Source: Micromonospora arborensis
Lineage (GTDB): Bacteria; Actinomycetota; Actinomycetes; Mycobacteriales; Micromonosporaceae
NCBI RefSeq assembly: GCF_003205615.1
Contig: NZ_PYBV01000036.1
Coordinates: forward strand, 144,692 to 208,691
DNA: 64,000 nt
Reading direction: 5' to 3'
This document shows, one piece after another, positions 52,368 to 61,768 of the stretch. The notes beneath the pieces are model-generated. The model saw only the letters and a program-made list of their open reading frames with translations. It did no database searches and was not told the DNA's origin. A program made the translations under genes and the position numbers. How positions within the stretch are numbered: the first letter of the stretch is position 1; every line of letters begins with the position of its first letter.

Positions 52368-52665
52368 GGTCCCTATCTCCCCCCGTGGATCGGCCGGTCG
52401 GTGGCGACGGCGTCGGTGCTGCCCGACCACCCACCCCCGGCGAACCCCGCGGGCTCCTACGTTCGTACCAGAGATCAGTCCCTGGTCGGGACCCTAATCT
52501 CGCCGGTCCGGTTTCCCCCTGTCCCCCTAACGTACGAGGTGGCGGTGCCCCTAGTTCAACCGGCCCGGATGCGGGCTGAGCCCCGATGCCCGGGGGCGTG
52601 CCCGGCAATAGCGTCACTGTCGACGTACGACACCCGCCGACGCCACATCCGAGGAGAACCGGCAC
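52368..52665. promoter_or_regulatory. Divergent control region between Hsp70-luxR and iniBAC, with three CCCTA motifs
   Basis: 298 bp of non-coding sequence. Three similar motifs in the same direction occur at 52492 (CCCTAAT), 52525 (CCCTAAC) and 52548 (CCCTAGT), and CGTACGA occurs at 52530 and 52624. Such short repeats suit NarL/LuxR-type helix-turn-helix binding, making them candidate sites for the LuxR regulator. GAGGAGA precedes iniB. Confidence 0.5.
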
Positions 52666-53550
52666 ATGGACTCGCAACAGACCCTCCACGACTTCGTGCT
52701 CGACCTGCTGACGAACCCCGACGCCCGGTCGGCCTTCGACCTCGACCCCGAGGGTGCGCTGCGGTCAGCGGGGCTGACCGACATCACGGCGGCCGACGTG
52801 CAGGACGTCGTGCCGTTGGTCGTCGACTACGCACCGGGGCAGGGCCTCGGGGCGTTGGCCCCGACCGTGGGGCAGCTCGGGCTGGACCCGCTGGTCACCG
52901 ACACCACCGACGTGGTGGGCCAGTTGCAGAGCGTGGCGCAGCAGATCAGTGTCACGAGTTCCCCCTACGGCGTGGACGTCAAGGCCGGCGTGCTCGGTGC
53001 CTTCGCCGTCGACCCGTCGGCGGCTGCCGCAGGGGTCACCGTGCTGCCGGGGATCGGCCTGGGCGTCGGTCCGTACGGCCTCGACACCGACCTGACCGGT
53101 GTCGCCGACGTGGCGCACACCCTCGACGCCGACGTGGTGCAGCCGGTGGACGCGATCGCGGACCCGGTGGTCGGGGACGTCACCGGCGTGGTCGGCGACT
53201 CGACCGGCCTGCTGGACGGCACCGACCCGGGTCTGGTCGGTGGCGACCTGACCGGCGGCCTCCTCTCCGGAGCCCACGGTCAGGTCAACGGCATCGTCGG
53301 CTCCCTCGGTGTCGACGACACCCTGGGCGGGTTGGGCCTGGGGCACGACGGTGGCGTTGTCGGCGGAGTCGTCCCGCCGCTCGACGTGCCGCCGGTGGTG
53401 GGTGGTGTGACGCACCAGGTGGACGGTCTCCTCCCCGGTGTCACCGGCACGGTCGGTGACGTGACCGGCGGCGTCACCGACGGCGTGCTGGATGACTCGG
53501 ACGCGTCGTCCGACCACGGCCTGCTCGGCATCACCGGCGGTCTGCTCTGA
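52666..53550 (+). CDS. iniB: IniB-like protein (IniB N-terminal domain, Gly/Val/Asp-rich repeat tail)
   Basis: A 294-residue protein, ATG 52666 with GAGGAGA upstream. Residues 1-55 match the IniB N-terminal domain (TLHDFVLDLLTNPDARSAFDLDPEGALRSAGL). The remainder is low-complexity, made of V/L-G-D-V/L-T/D-G repeats (DVTGVVGDSTGLLDG, GVTGTVGDVTGGVTDG), as in mycobacterial IniB. There is no signal peptide. It heads iniBAC, induced in M. tuberculosis by wall-synthesis inhibitors such as isoniazid and ethambutol. Confidence 0.85.
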   Translation: MDSQQTLHDFVLDLLTNPDARSAFDLDPEGALRSAGLTDITAADVQDVVPLVVDYAPGQGLGALAPTVGQLGLDPLVTDTTDVVGQLQSVAQQISVTSSPYGVDVKAGVLGAFAVDPSAAAAGVTVLPGIGLGVGPYGLDTDLTGVADVAHTLDADVVQPVDAIADPVVGDVTGVVGDSTGLLDGTDPGLVGGDLTGGLLSGAHGQVNGIVGSLGVDDTLGGLGLGHDGGVVGGVVPPLDVPPVVGGVTHQVDGLLPGVTGTVGDVTGGVTDGVLDDSDASSDHGLLGITGGLL

Positions 53551-53662
53551 CGGGAATTTCCGGTCGGAGCGGAGGGTCGGATCGTCTCGGGCGATCCGGC
53601 CCTTTCCGGTTCCACATCCGGTCCCTCTTGCTAATTGAGCTGAAATCAGCACACTTGGTGCG

Positions 53663-55522
53663 GTGATGGCCGGGATCTGGTTGGACGTGCTGGACGACAT
53701 CGCCCGGACGTGCAGTGCGCACGGTCGTGGTGACCTGCTCCAGACGGTTCGGCAGAAACGCGCCCAACTGCTGGATCCGACGCTGCGCGTCCTGGTCATC
53801 GGTGAACCGAATCAGGGCAAGAGTCAGCTGATCAACGCGATCATCAACGCGCCGGCCTGCCCGGTCGGCGACGGCCGCACGACCGTCCTACCGACCGTGG
53901 TGCAGCATGCCGAGGCCGCGTCCGTCGCGGTGGCGCAGGCTCCGCCACCAGCACCCGGCCGGCCGTCCGGCACCGCGGTCGCGGCGACCGTCGAGCGGAC
54001 CCCGCTGGCGCTCAACCAGGTCGCGGAGAGCGTGGCCGGCATGATCGGACGGCGGCCGGGCGGCGGCCCCGCGTACGTCGAGATCGGAATCCCCCGTGCC
54101 CTGCTCGGCGCCGGACTGGTGCTGGTGGACACTCCCGGCACCGACGAGGTCACCGGTATCGGCGGCCCTGCCTCGGTCGCTGCTCCCGCCCGGGCGGACA
54201 CCGTGCTGTTGGTCACCGACTCCACCCGGGAACTCTCGGTTGCCGAGCTGAACATGCTGCTGCACGTCATGCGCTCGCACCCGAACGTGATGGTGGTGCA
54301 GAGCAAGACCGATCTGGTGGCGGACTGGCGGACGGTCGCCGAGCGCAATCGTCAGCACCTGGCCGAAGCCGGCGTCCCGGCGGCGCTGATCCCGGTCTCC
54401 GCGGCGCTGCGGCTGCGCGCTGCCGCGGCCGACGACCGGGGCCTCAACGCCGAGTCCGGGTTTCCCGCACTGATCGCCCGACTGCAGCATGACCTGGCCG
54501 GCAAGGCCGACCAGCTGGCCCGGGCGTCGGTGCAGACGGTGGCTCGGACGGTGGTGGAGCAGTTGGCCGCGCCGCTGCGTGCCGAGCTGGCCACCCAGGA
54601 GGCCGAGGAGCAGTCCGGGCCGATCTCCCGGCTGCACGCGGCGCAGCGTGAGGTCGACGAGCTGCGCCGCTGCTCCACCCGGTGGCAGAACACTCTCAGC
54701 GACGAGATCGCCGACCTGCTCTCCGACATCGAGTACGACCTCCGGGACCGGACCCGACAGATCCTCCGCACGGTGGACGAGGCGTTCGACACCGCCGACC
54801 CGTTGGTCGCCTGGGACACCTTCCAGGACTGGCTGGAGCGGAGCCTGGTGGAGGCCGCCGAGGCGAACCACGAGTGGCTGATCCAGCGCTGCGACTGGAT
54901 CGCCCGCCGGGTGGCCGCCAACTTCGACCGGTACGGCTACGACGTGCTGCCGCCCTGGTCGATGACGATGCCGGACGACATCGGCGAGCGAGTGCCGGAG
55001 CTGCAACTGCCGACGATCGACCGGTTCACCACCGGCCAGAAGCTGTTCACCGGCATGAAGGGCTCGTACGGCGGGATGCTGATGTTCGGTCTGGCGACCA
55101 CATTGGCCGGAATGCCGATGATCAACCCGGTCTCGGTCGGCATCGGGGCGCTCTTCGGCGGCAAGAGCATCCGCGACGAGAGCAAGCAGTTGCTCCGTCG
55201 CCGCCAGGCGACGGTCAAGGCGGCCATCCAGCGGCATGTCGACGACTTCTTCGTGCGGATGATCCGTGACTGCCGGGACGCCGCCCGGCAGGTGCAGCGG
55301 ATGCTGCGGGACCACTTCACGGGGCTGACCGAGGAGCTCCAGGAGGCGATCGTCCAGTCGTTCCGCAGCGCCAAGCAGGAGGCCGACACCGATGCCTCGC
55401 TGCGCGAGCAGCGGCAGCGTGAGATTCGGCTGAAGATGACCCGGTTGGCCGCGCTCTACGAGCAGGCGCAGCAGTTGACCGGTACCCGTTCGGCCCCGCT
55501 GCGGTTGGAGCCGCAGGCATGA
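53663..55522 (+). CDS. iniA: IniA-like dynamin-family GTPase
   Basis: A 619-residue bacterial dynamin-like protein: G1 GEPNQGKSQ near residue 52, G3 DTPGTDE near 157, G4 QSKTDL near 214, then long coiled regions (VEQLAAPLRAELATQEAEEQ) and a hydrophobic hairpin near residues 470-505 (GGMLMFGLATTLAGMPMINPVSVGIGALFGG) likely to touch membrane. M. tuberculosis IniA is a membrane-fission dynamin-like protein. Start GTG 53663 or ATG 53666; ribosome site weak. Stop overlaps iniC start (ATGA). Confidence 0.9.
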   Translation: MMAGIWLDVLDDIARTCSAHGRGDLLQTVRQKRAQLLDPTLRVLVIGEPNQGKSQLINAIINAPACPVGDGRTTVLPTVVQHAEAASVAVAQAPPPAPGRPSGTAVAATVERTPLALNQVAESVAGMIGRRPGGGPAYVEIGIPRALLGAGLVLVDTPGTDEVTGIGGPASVAAPARADTVLLVTDSTRELSVAELNMLLHVMRSHPNVMVVQSKTDLVADWRTVAERNRQHLAEAGVPAALIPVSAALRLRAAAADDRGLNAESGFPALIARLQHDLAGKADQLARASVQTVARTVVEQLAAPLRAELATQEAEEQSGPISRLHAAQREVDELRRCSTRWQNTLSDEIADLLSDIEYDLRDRTRQILRTVDEAFDTADPLVAWDTFQDWLERSLVEAAEANHEWLIQRCDWIARRVAANFDRYGYDVLPPWSMTMPDDIGERVPELQLPTIDRFTTGQKLFTGMKGSYGGMLMFGLATTLAGMPMINPVSVGIGALFGGKSIRDESKQLLRRRQATVKAAIQRHVDDFFVRMIRDCRDAARQVQRMLRDHFTGLTEELQEAIVQSFRSAKQEADTDASLREQRQREIRLKMTRLAALYEQAQQLTGTRSAPLRLEPQA

Positions 55523-56979
55523 CCGTGGGGCTGCGCCTGGACGAGGCGGCCTGGGGGTTGCTGCACCAGGCCATCGATCTCTACCAGCACGATCCGCGGG
55601 TGGTCGGGCAGCTGCGGCATCAGGTTGCCCGGTTGGAGCAACCGCTGCGGATCGCGGTCGCCGGTCCGTGGCGATCCGGCAAGTCGACGATCCTCAACGC
55701 GCTGATGGGCGAGGAGGTCGCGCCGGTCGAGCGGGCCGATGGCGTGTTCACCTGGTACGAGGACGGCGCCGCCCCGCGGGCGACCGCCTACCCGGCCGGT
55801 CAGCCACCGCAGGAGTTGACGGTGGTCAAGTCGGCGACCGGGCTGCGGGTGGACCTCGGCTGGGGCGCGGGGGACGTCCGCGACATCGTGGTGCAGTGGC
55901 CGACGCGGGCGCTGCGGCAGGTCACGCTTATCGACACCCCGCCCGTCACCGGCAGTGTGGAGCAGGGGCAGGCACCGGTGTTGGAGCGGGTCCTGCGGGA
56001 CTCCGACGCGGTGTTGTACCTGACCCGCGATGCTCGCGACAGTGATCTGCGGCTGCTGGAGTCCGGCCGGGACAGCGCCGTCGGGCAGGCCGCCCCGGTC
56101 AACGTGATCATGGTGCTGTCCCGGGCGGATGAGACCGGCGGAGGCCGGATCGACGGCCTGCTCACGGCCCGCCAGCTCGCCCGCCGGCACTACCGCGATC
56201 CGCGGGTGAGCGCGCTCAGCGTGAACGTCGTGGCGTGCAGTGGGATGATCGGCCTGGCGGGCAGGATGCTCGGTGAGTCGGACTTCGCCGCGCTCGCGTC
56301 CCTGGCCCAGGTGCCCAGGGCGGAGCTGGACGTCCACCTGATCTCCGCCGACCGCTTCCTCCGTGGCGAGCTGCCGGTACGGCTGGAGACCGAGACGCGC
56401 GCCGCGCTGCTGGATCGGCTCGGGGTCTTCGGTGTCCGGCTGGCGGCCACACTGGTGCGCAGTGGTTTCGACAGCCGGGTGAAGCTCTCCGCCGAGCTCA
56501 TTCGGCGCAGCGGTCTCACCGAGCTGCGTGAGTCGGTGACGCGCTGTTTCATCGACCGCAGCGACACGCTGAAGGCCCGGTCGGCGCTGGCCGCGGTGGA
56601 GTCGCTGCTGCGCGCCGAGCCGACCCGGGGTTCTGAGGAACTGGCCGGCGCGGTCGAGCGGATCCTCGCCGGTGCCCACGAGTTCCGGGAGCTACGCCTG
56701 CTGGTGGCGCTGCGCAACGCCCGGCTCGGGTTCGACGCGGAGTCGGCCGCCGAGGCGCAGCGGCTCATCGGCGGCAACGGGGTGGGTCTGGCCGCCCGGC
56801 TCGGTGTCGAGCACGAGGCGACCGTGCAACGGCTCTGGGATGTCGCCGCGGACGCGCAGTGGCGCTGGCGGGACCGGGCGGAGGACCCGCTGCTTCCGCT
56901 GGCGCAGCGGCGCGGGGCCCAGGTCGTCGTCCGCAGCTGCGAGGGGATGATCGCCGAGCTGGTCGCGGGCGGTCGCTGA
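55519..56979 (+). CDS. iniC: IniC-like dynamin-family GTPase
   Basis: A 486-residue GTPase coupled to iniA through an ATGA overlap. G1 is GPWRSGKST near residue 50, G3 DTPPV near 138 and G4 LSRAD near 198; the stalk region is helical (RSALAAVESLLRAEPTRGSEELAGAVERIL). It resembles mycobacterial IniC and probably works with IniA at the cell membrane in wall stress. Last gene of the operon; about 225 bp follow before the next gene. Confidence 0.88.
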   Translation: MTVGLRLDEAAWGLLHQAIDLYQHDPRVVGQLRHQVARLEQPLRIAVAGPWRSGKSTILNALMGEEVAPVERADGVFTWYEDGAAPRATAYPAGQPPQELTVVKSATGLRVDLGWGAGDVRDIVVQWPTRALRQVTLIDTPPVTGSVEQGQAPVLERVLRDSDAVLYLTRDARDSDLRLLESGRDSAVGQAAPVNVIMVLSRADETGGGRIDGLLTARQLARRHYRDPRVSALSVNVVACSGMIGLAGRMLGESDFAALASLAQVPRAELDVHLISADRFLRGELPVRLETETRAALLDRLGVFGVRLAATLVRSGFDSRVKLSAELIRRSGLTELRESVTRCFIDRSDTLKARSALAAVESLLRAEPTRGSEELAGAVERILAGAHEFRELRLLVALRNARLGFDAESAAEAQRLIGGNGVGLAARLGVEHEATVQRLWDVAADAQWRWRDRAEDPLLPLAQRRGAQVVVRSCEGMIAELVAGGR

Positions 56980-57205
56980 GAGCTGACGGCATCGGCGCCC
57001 ACCACGTGGTTCGTGGCCCGAAAACCGTTATTCGATCTCCCTGTGCACAGTCGCTCCCACCTGCGGAGATAACGCTCTCACGAATCGCGGGAGAAGGCTT
57101 GACGCGCCTGCGACGAGAAGGCAACGATGCATTCACATGTCTCGTCCCACCACCGCCTGGCGTGATCGGCGCACGCCGTCCCTCGCACCGCGAAAGGACC
57201 CCACT

Positions 57206-60200
57206 GTGCGCAGATCCCTGAGATCGTGGCTCGGCGTCGCGCTGAGCGCGATCCTCGTGGCGGGCGGCATCGTCGCCTCGCCACCCACGGCCAGCGCCGC
57301 ACCGTTCACCGTGCTGGTCTTCAGCAAGACCGCCGGGTTCCGGCACGGATCCATCACCCCGGGCATCGCCGCGATCCAGCAGCTCGGTGCGGCCAACGGC
57401 TTCACCGTCGAGGCCACCGAGGACGCCGCCCAGTTCACCGACGCCAACCTGGACCGGTTCGCCGCGGTGATCTGGCTGTCCACCACCGGCGATGTGCTCA
57501 ACGCCGCGCAGCAGGCCGCCTTCGAGCGCTACATCACCGGCGGCGGCGGGTACGTGGGTGTCCACGCCGCCTCCGACACCGAGTACGACTGGCCCTGGTA
57601 CGGCGGGCTGGTCGGGGCGTACTTCGCCTCGCACCCGGCCGAGCAGACCGCCACCGTCAAGGTCGCCGACCAGGTGCACCCGTCCACCGCGACGCTGCCG
57701 CAGCGGTGGAGCCGGTTCGACGAGCTGTACAACTACCGCACCAACCCCCGGGGCAACGCGCACGTGCTGGCCACCCTGGACGAGAGCACCTACACCGGCG
57801 GCAGCATGGGGGCCGACCACCCGATCTCCTGGTGCCAGAACTACTCGGGCGGCCGGGCCTGGTACACCGGCCTGGGCCACACCGACGCGTCGTTCACCGA
57901 GGCGAACTTCCGTCAGCACCTGCTCGGCGGCATCATGACCGCCTCCGGCGCGGTCGGCGCCGACTGTGGCGCCACCGTCAACAGCAGCTTCCAGCAGGTG
58001 GAGCTGGCCAAGGGTGCGGCGGAGACCGGCGAGCCGATGAGCCTCACCGTCCTGCCGGACCGGGGCGTGCTGCACACCTCCCGCAACGGCGTGATCCGGC
58101 ACACCGACGCCGCCGGCAACACCAAGATCGCCGCCACCCTGCCGGTCTACACCGGAGACGAGGAGGGCCTGCAGGGCATCAAGGCCGACCCGAACTTCGC
58201 CACCAACCGCTGGGTGTACGCGTACTACGCCCCACCGCTGAGCACCCCCGGTGGCGGTGCCCCGGCCACCGGCACCCCTGCCGAGTTCGCCGTCTGGGAC
58301 GGCGTCAACCGGTTGGCCCGGTTCAGCGTGAACGCGGACAACACCATCAACCTGGGCAGTGAGACGCTGATCCTGAACGTGCCGACCAGCCGGGGCATGT
58401 GCTGCCATGTCGGCGGCGACATGGACTTCGACGCGGCGGGCAACCTCTACCTGTCCACCGGCGACGACACCAACCCGTTCGACTCGGCCGGCTTCACCCC
58501 GATCGACGAGCGGGCCGGGCGCAACCCGGCCTTCGACGCGCAGCGCACCTCGGCGAACAGCAACGACCTGCGCGGCAAGGTGCTGCGCATCAAGCCGAGC
58601 GCGGCCGGCGGTTACACCATCCCGGCCGGCAACATGTTCGCGCCGGGCACCGCGCGGACCCGCCCGGAGATCTACGCGATGGGCTTCCGTAACCCGTTCC
58701 GGATGAGCGTGGACAAGGCCACCGGCATCGTCTACCTCGGCGACTACGGTCCGGACGCGGGCACCGCCGACCCGAACCGGGGGCCGGCGGGCAACGTCGA
58801 GTTCGCCCGGATCGACAGGCCCGGCTTCTACGGGTGGCCGTACTGCACCGCCCGCAACGACGCGTACAACGACTACACCTTCCCGTCCGGCCCGTCCGGG
58901 CCGAAGTTCAACTGCGCGGGCGGGCCGGTGAACAACTCGCCCAACAACACCGGCATCACCCAGTTGCCGCCGGCCATCTCGGCGTGGCTGCCGTACGGCG
59001 GCTCCGGATCACCGCCGGAGTTCACCGGCGGCGGCCTGTCCCCGATGGGCGGCCCGGTCTACCGGTACGACCCGAACAACACCTCCGCCGTCGCGTTCCC
59101 CGAGTACTACGACGGGACCTACTTCGCCGGTGAGTTCGGCCGCCGCTGGATCAAGAACATCAAGCTCGACTCGTCCGGCCAGCCGTTGAAGATCAATCCG
59201 TTCCCGTGGACCGGTACCCAGGTGATGGACATGGAGTTCGGGCCGGACGGGGCGCTCTACGTGCTCGACTACGGCACCGGTTGGTTCAACGGCGACGCCA
59301 ACTCGGCGCTCTACCGCATCGAGTACGCCCGCACCGGCAGGGCGCCACGCCCGGTCGTCTCGGCCACTCCGACCAGCGGCACCGCCCCGTTGACCGTGGC
59401 CTTCTCCTCGGCCGGCACCCTCGACCCGGACGGGGACCCGTTCACGTACGCCTGGGACTTCGACAACAACGGCAGCACCGACTCGACGGCGGCGAACCCG
59501 AGTTTCACGTACACCACGAACGGGACCCGCAGCCCGACGCTCACGGTCCGGGACACCACCGGCAAGACAGCCACCGCGAGTGTGGTCGTCACGGTCGGCA
59601 ACAGTGCCCCGGTGGTCACCGTGAACACCCCGTTGAACGGGCAGACCTTCACCTTCGGGGACGCGGTGCCGTTCTCCGTCACCGTCACCGACGCCCAGGA
59701 CGGTGCGGTCAACTGCGCCCGGGTGAAGGTCAACTATGTCCTCGGGCACGACTCGCACGGCCACCAGCTCGGCAGCGTGCAGGGCTGCACCGGGGTCATC
59801 CAGACCTCGGCCGACGGCGAGCACGACACGGCGGCGAACATCTTCGGCATCATCGACGCGGAATACACCGACCTGGGCGGGGGCGGCCAGCCGCCGCTGA
59901 CCACACACACCCAGGCCGTCCTGCAGCCGCGGGTGCGCCAGGCCGAGCACTTCGGTGACTCGTCCGGCGTCCAGGTCGTCGCCGGCGCGGCCGGGCACGG
60001 CGGGGCCGCCGTCGGGTACGTCGACAACAACGACTGGATCTCGTTCCGCCCCTACAACCTGACCGGCATCCAGTCGTTCAGCGCCCGGGTCGGCGCCCCG
60101 GCCGGCGGCGGTGGGACGTTGGAGCTGCGGGTCGATTCGCCCACCGGTCCGCTGGTCGGCTCGGCCACCGTGGTGCCCACCGGCGGGTACGCCACCTTCG

Positions 60201-61138
60201 CCACGGTCACCGGTGGGGTCACCGCCCCGACCGGCACCCGGACCCTGTTCCTGGTCTTCAAGGGCACCGGCCCGTACTTCGACGTCGACGAGTTCACCCT
60301 CTCGGCCAGCCCCGGCGGCCCGGGCCCCGATCCGGACCCGCCCACCGGGAACCTGGCCCAGGGCAAGCCCGCCCGAGCTTCCAGCCTCGAGGGCGCGTAT
60401 GTCGCGGCCAACGCGTTCGACGGGGCGGTGGGCACCCGTTGGAGCAGCGCGTTCAGCGACCCGCAGTGGATCGACGTGGACCTCGGGGCCACGTACTCCC
60501 TCAACCGGGTCAAGCTGACCTGGGAGGCGGCGTACGGCAGTGGTTACCAGATCCAGACCTCGCCGGACGGGGTCAACTTCACCACGATCCGTACGGTGGC
60601 CGGCGGCGACGGCGGCGTGGACGACCTGACCGGGCTCACCGGTTCCGGCCGGTTCGTCCGGCTCCTCGGCACCACCCGGGGCACCGCCTGGGGTTACTCG
60701 CTGTTCGAGTTCGAGGTGTACGGCGGCACCGGTAACCCGACCGGGCCGGGCACCAACCTGTTGTTGAACAAGCCGACGTCGACGTCCAGCAACGAGGGGG
60801 CCGACGTGGCCGGCGCCCAAGCGGTGGACGGTAGCCTCACCACCCGCTGGTCGAGCACGTTCTCCGACCCGCAGTGGATCCGGGTCGACCTCGGCGCGTC
60901 CACCGCGATCGGTCGGGTCAAGCTGAGCTGGGAGTCGGCGTACAGCAGCGCGTACCAGATCCAGACCTCGACCGACGGCACCACCTGGACCACCGTGAAG
61001 ACGGTGACCGGTGCCGACGGCGGCGTGGACGAGCACAGCGGCCTCGGTGCCAACGGCCGCTACCTGCGGATCTACGGCACCGCCCGGGGCACCGGATACG
61101 GCCACTCGCTCTGGGAGGTGGAGGCGTACGCGAGCTGA
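57206..61138 (+). CDS. Giant secreted ThuA / PQQ-type sugar dehydrogenase / PKD / CBM6 / F5-8C protein
   Basis: A 1310-residue protein from GTG 57206 (AAAGGA upstream; an ATG at 57137 lacks a ribosome site and would bury the signal peptide). Order: signal peptide (1-31); ThuA-like domain (about 33-245; FSKTAGFRHGSI, GGGGYVGVHAASDTEYDWPWYG); glucose/sorbosone dehydrogenase propeller (about 270-700; MGFRNPFRMSVD); PKD (about 710-790; DPDGDPFTYAWDFDNNG); a beta domain; CBM6 (about 910-1035); two discoidin F5/8C modules (from 1046 and 1182). Likely binds and oxidises polysaccharide-derived sugars; substrate unknown. Confidence 0.88.
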   Translation: MRRSLRSWLGVALSAILVAGGIVASPPTASAAPFTVLVFSKTAGFRHGSITPGIAAIQQLGAANGFTVEATEDAAQFTDANLDRFAAVIWLSTTGDVLNAAQQAAFERYITGGGGYVGVHAASDTEYDWPWYGGLVGAYFASHPAEQTATVKVADQVHPSTATLPQRWSRFDELYNYRTNPRGNAHVLATLDESTYTGGSMGADHPISWCQNYSGGRAWYTGLGHTDASFTEANFRQHLLGGIMTASGAVGADCGATVNSSFQQVELAKGAAETGEPMSLTVLPDRGVLHTSRNGVIRHTDAAGNTKIAATLPVYTGDEEGLQGIKADPNFATNRWVYAYYAPPLSTPGGGAPATGTPAEFAVWDGVNRLARFSVNADNTINLGSETLILNVPTSRGMCCHVGGDMDFDAAGNLYLSTGDDTNPFDSAGFTPIDERAGRNPAFDAQRTSANSNDLRGKVLRIKPSAAGGYTIPAGNMFAPGTARTRPEIYAMGFRNPFRMSVDKATGIVYLGDYGPDAGTADPNRGPAGNVEFARIDRPGFYGWPYCTARNDAYNDYTFPSGPSGPKFNCAGGPVNNSPNNTGITQLPPAISAWLPYGGSGSPPEFTGGGLSPMGGPVYRYDPNNTSAVAFPEYYDGTYFAGEFGRRWIKNIKLDSSGQPLKINPFPWTGTQVMDMEFGPDGALYVLDYGTGWFNGDANSALYRIEYARTGRAPRPVVSATPTSGTAPLTVAFSSAGTLDPDGDPFTYAWDFDNNGSTDSTAANPSFTYTTNGTRSPTLTVRDTTGKTATASVVVTVGNSAPVVTVNTPLNGQTFTFGDAVPFSVTVTDAQDGAVNCARVKVNYVLGHDSHGHQLGSVQGCTGVIQTSADGEHDTAANIFGIIDAEYTDLGGGGQPPLTTHTQAVLQPRVRQAEHFGDSSGVQVVAGAAGHGGAAVGYVDNNDWISFRPYNLTGIQSFSARVGAPAGGGGTLELRVDSPTGPLVGSATVVPTGGYATFATVTGGVTAPTGTRTLFLVFKGTGPYFDVDEFTLSASPGGPGPDPDPPTGNLAQGKPARASSLEGAYVAANAFDGAVGTRWSSAFSDPQWIDVDLGATYSLNRVKLTWEAAYGSGYQIQTSPDGVNFTTIRTVAGGDGGVDDLTGLTGSGRFVRLLGTTRGTAWGYSLFEFEVYGGTGNPTGPGTNLLLNKPTSTSSNEGADVAGAQAVDGSLTTRWSSTFSDPQWIRVDLGASTAIGRVKLSWESAYSSAYQIQTSTDGTTWTTVKTVTGADGGVDEHSGLGANGRYLRIYGTARGTGYGHSLWEVEAYAS

Positions 61139-61192
61139 GTCACCACCGCTGACCTGGCCGGTACGGATCACCGTGCCGGCCATGTCGGTCGT

Positions 61193-61333
61193 TCAGTTGC
61201 TGAGCGCCACGCGGGTGTACGCGGAGGCGGCGGACTTGTCCGAGGGGGTGGTTGAGCTGGCCGCGGGTGCGGGCGCTTCGGTGGAGGAGCAACCGGCCAG
61301 CAGCAGAGAGGCGAAAACGAGGGTGCGGAGCAC
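61193..61333 (-). CDS. Putative 46-residue lipoprotein
   Basis: A short minus-strand frame, GTG 61333, with a lipoprotein signal (LRTLVFASLLLAGC, lipobox L-A-G-C) and a Ser/Thr/Ala/Pro tail ending in YTRVALSN. It lies divergent from padR with the palindromic operator between them. The lipobox and signal are convincing, but the ribosome site is poor and the mature part is only about 30 residues, so it may be a decayed gene. Confidence 0.42.
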   Translation of the reverse strand: MLRTLVFASLLLAGCSSTEAPAPAASSTTPSDKSAASAYTRVALSN

Positions 61334-61388
61334 GGCAGGAGCATAGCGATCTTCAGGTCCGGATCGGGTGGCCATTTCGCTGACCTTG

Positions 61389-61411
61389 CATATACCGATG
61401 ATCGGTATATG
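61389..61411. promoter_or_regulatory. 23-bp perfect palindrome, probable PadR operator
   Basis: CATATACCGAT (61389-61399), one central G, and ATCGGTATATG (61401-61411) form a perfect inverted repeat. It is AT-rich, overlaps the probable -10 region, and ends ten bases before the padR start. PadR proteins bind such palindromes over their own promoters, so autorepression is likely. Confidence 0.8.
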
Positions 61412-61420
61412 CTCCCTGCC

Positions 61421-61768
61421 ATGACCGAGAGTCCACTTCGGGAACCGACGTTCCTGGTCCTCACCGCGCTGGCTGAGGCACCCAAACACGGTTACGCCGT
61501 CATCGAGGACGTGCTGCGCATCTCCGACGGGCGGGTTCGCCTGCGCGCCGGCACCCTCTACGCCGTCCTCGACCGGCTCCGCGCCGACGGCCTCATCGAG
61601 GTCGAGCGCGAGGAGGTGGTGCAGTCGCGCCTGCGCCGCTACTACCGACTCACCGCGCTCGGCGCGCGCCGGCTCGCCGAGGAGGCCGACCGCCTGCGAC
61701 ACAACGCGGACGCCGCCCGCGTGCGGCTGCGCCGCGGCGGCCTACTGAGCAATGGAGGTGCGGCGTGA
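61421..61768 (+). CDS. PadR-family transcriptional regulator
   Basis: A 115-residue winged-helix regulator: REPTFLVLTALAEAPKHGYAVIEDV and the wing region LRAGTLYAVLDRLRADGLIEVEREE are typical of subfamily-2 PadR proteins. ATG 61421 has no ribosome site, and an ATG at 61409 lies inside the palindrome; a leaderless transcript is possible. Its stop overlaps the GTG of the downstream membrane gene (GTGA), the standard PadR-effector arrangement. Confidence 0.9.
   Translation: MTESPLREPTFLVLTALAEAPKHGYAVIEDVLRISDGRVRLRAGTLYAVLDRLRADGLIEVEREEVVQSRLRRYYRLTALGARRLAEEADRLRHNADAARVRLRRGGLLSNGGAA

Noticed and set aside
60345..61138. Mobile duplication of discoidin modules
   Set aside because: The two modules are diverged at DNA level and within one gene; ordinary domain duplication is sufficient.
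59009..61183. 724-residue minus-strand frame
   Set aside because: Antisense of the large ThuA/dehydrogenase gene.
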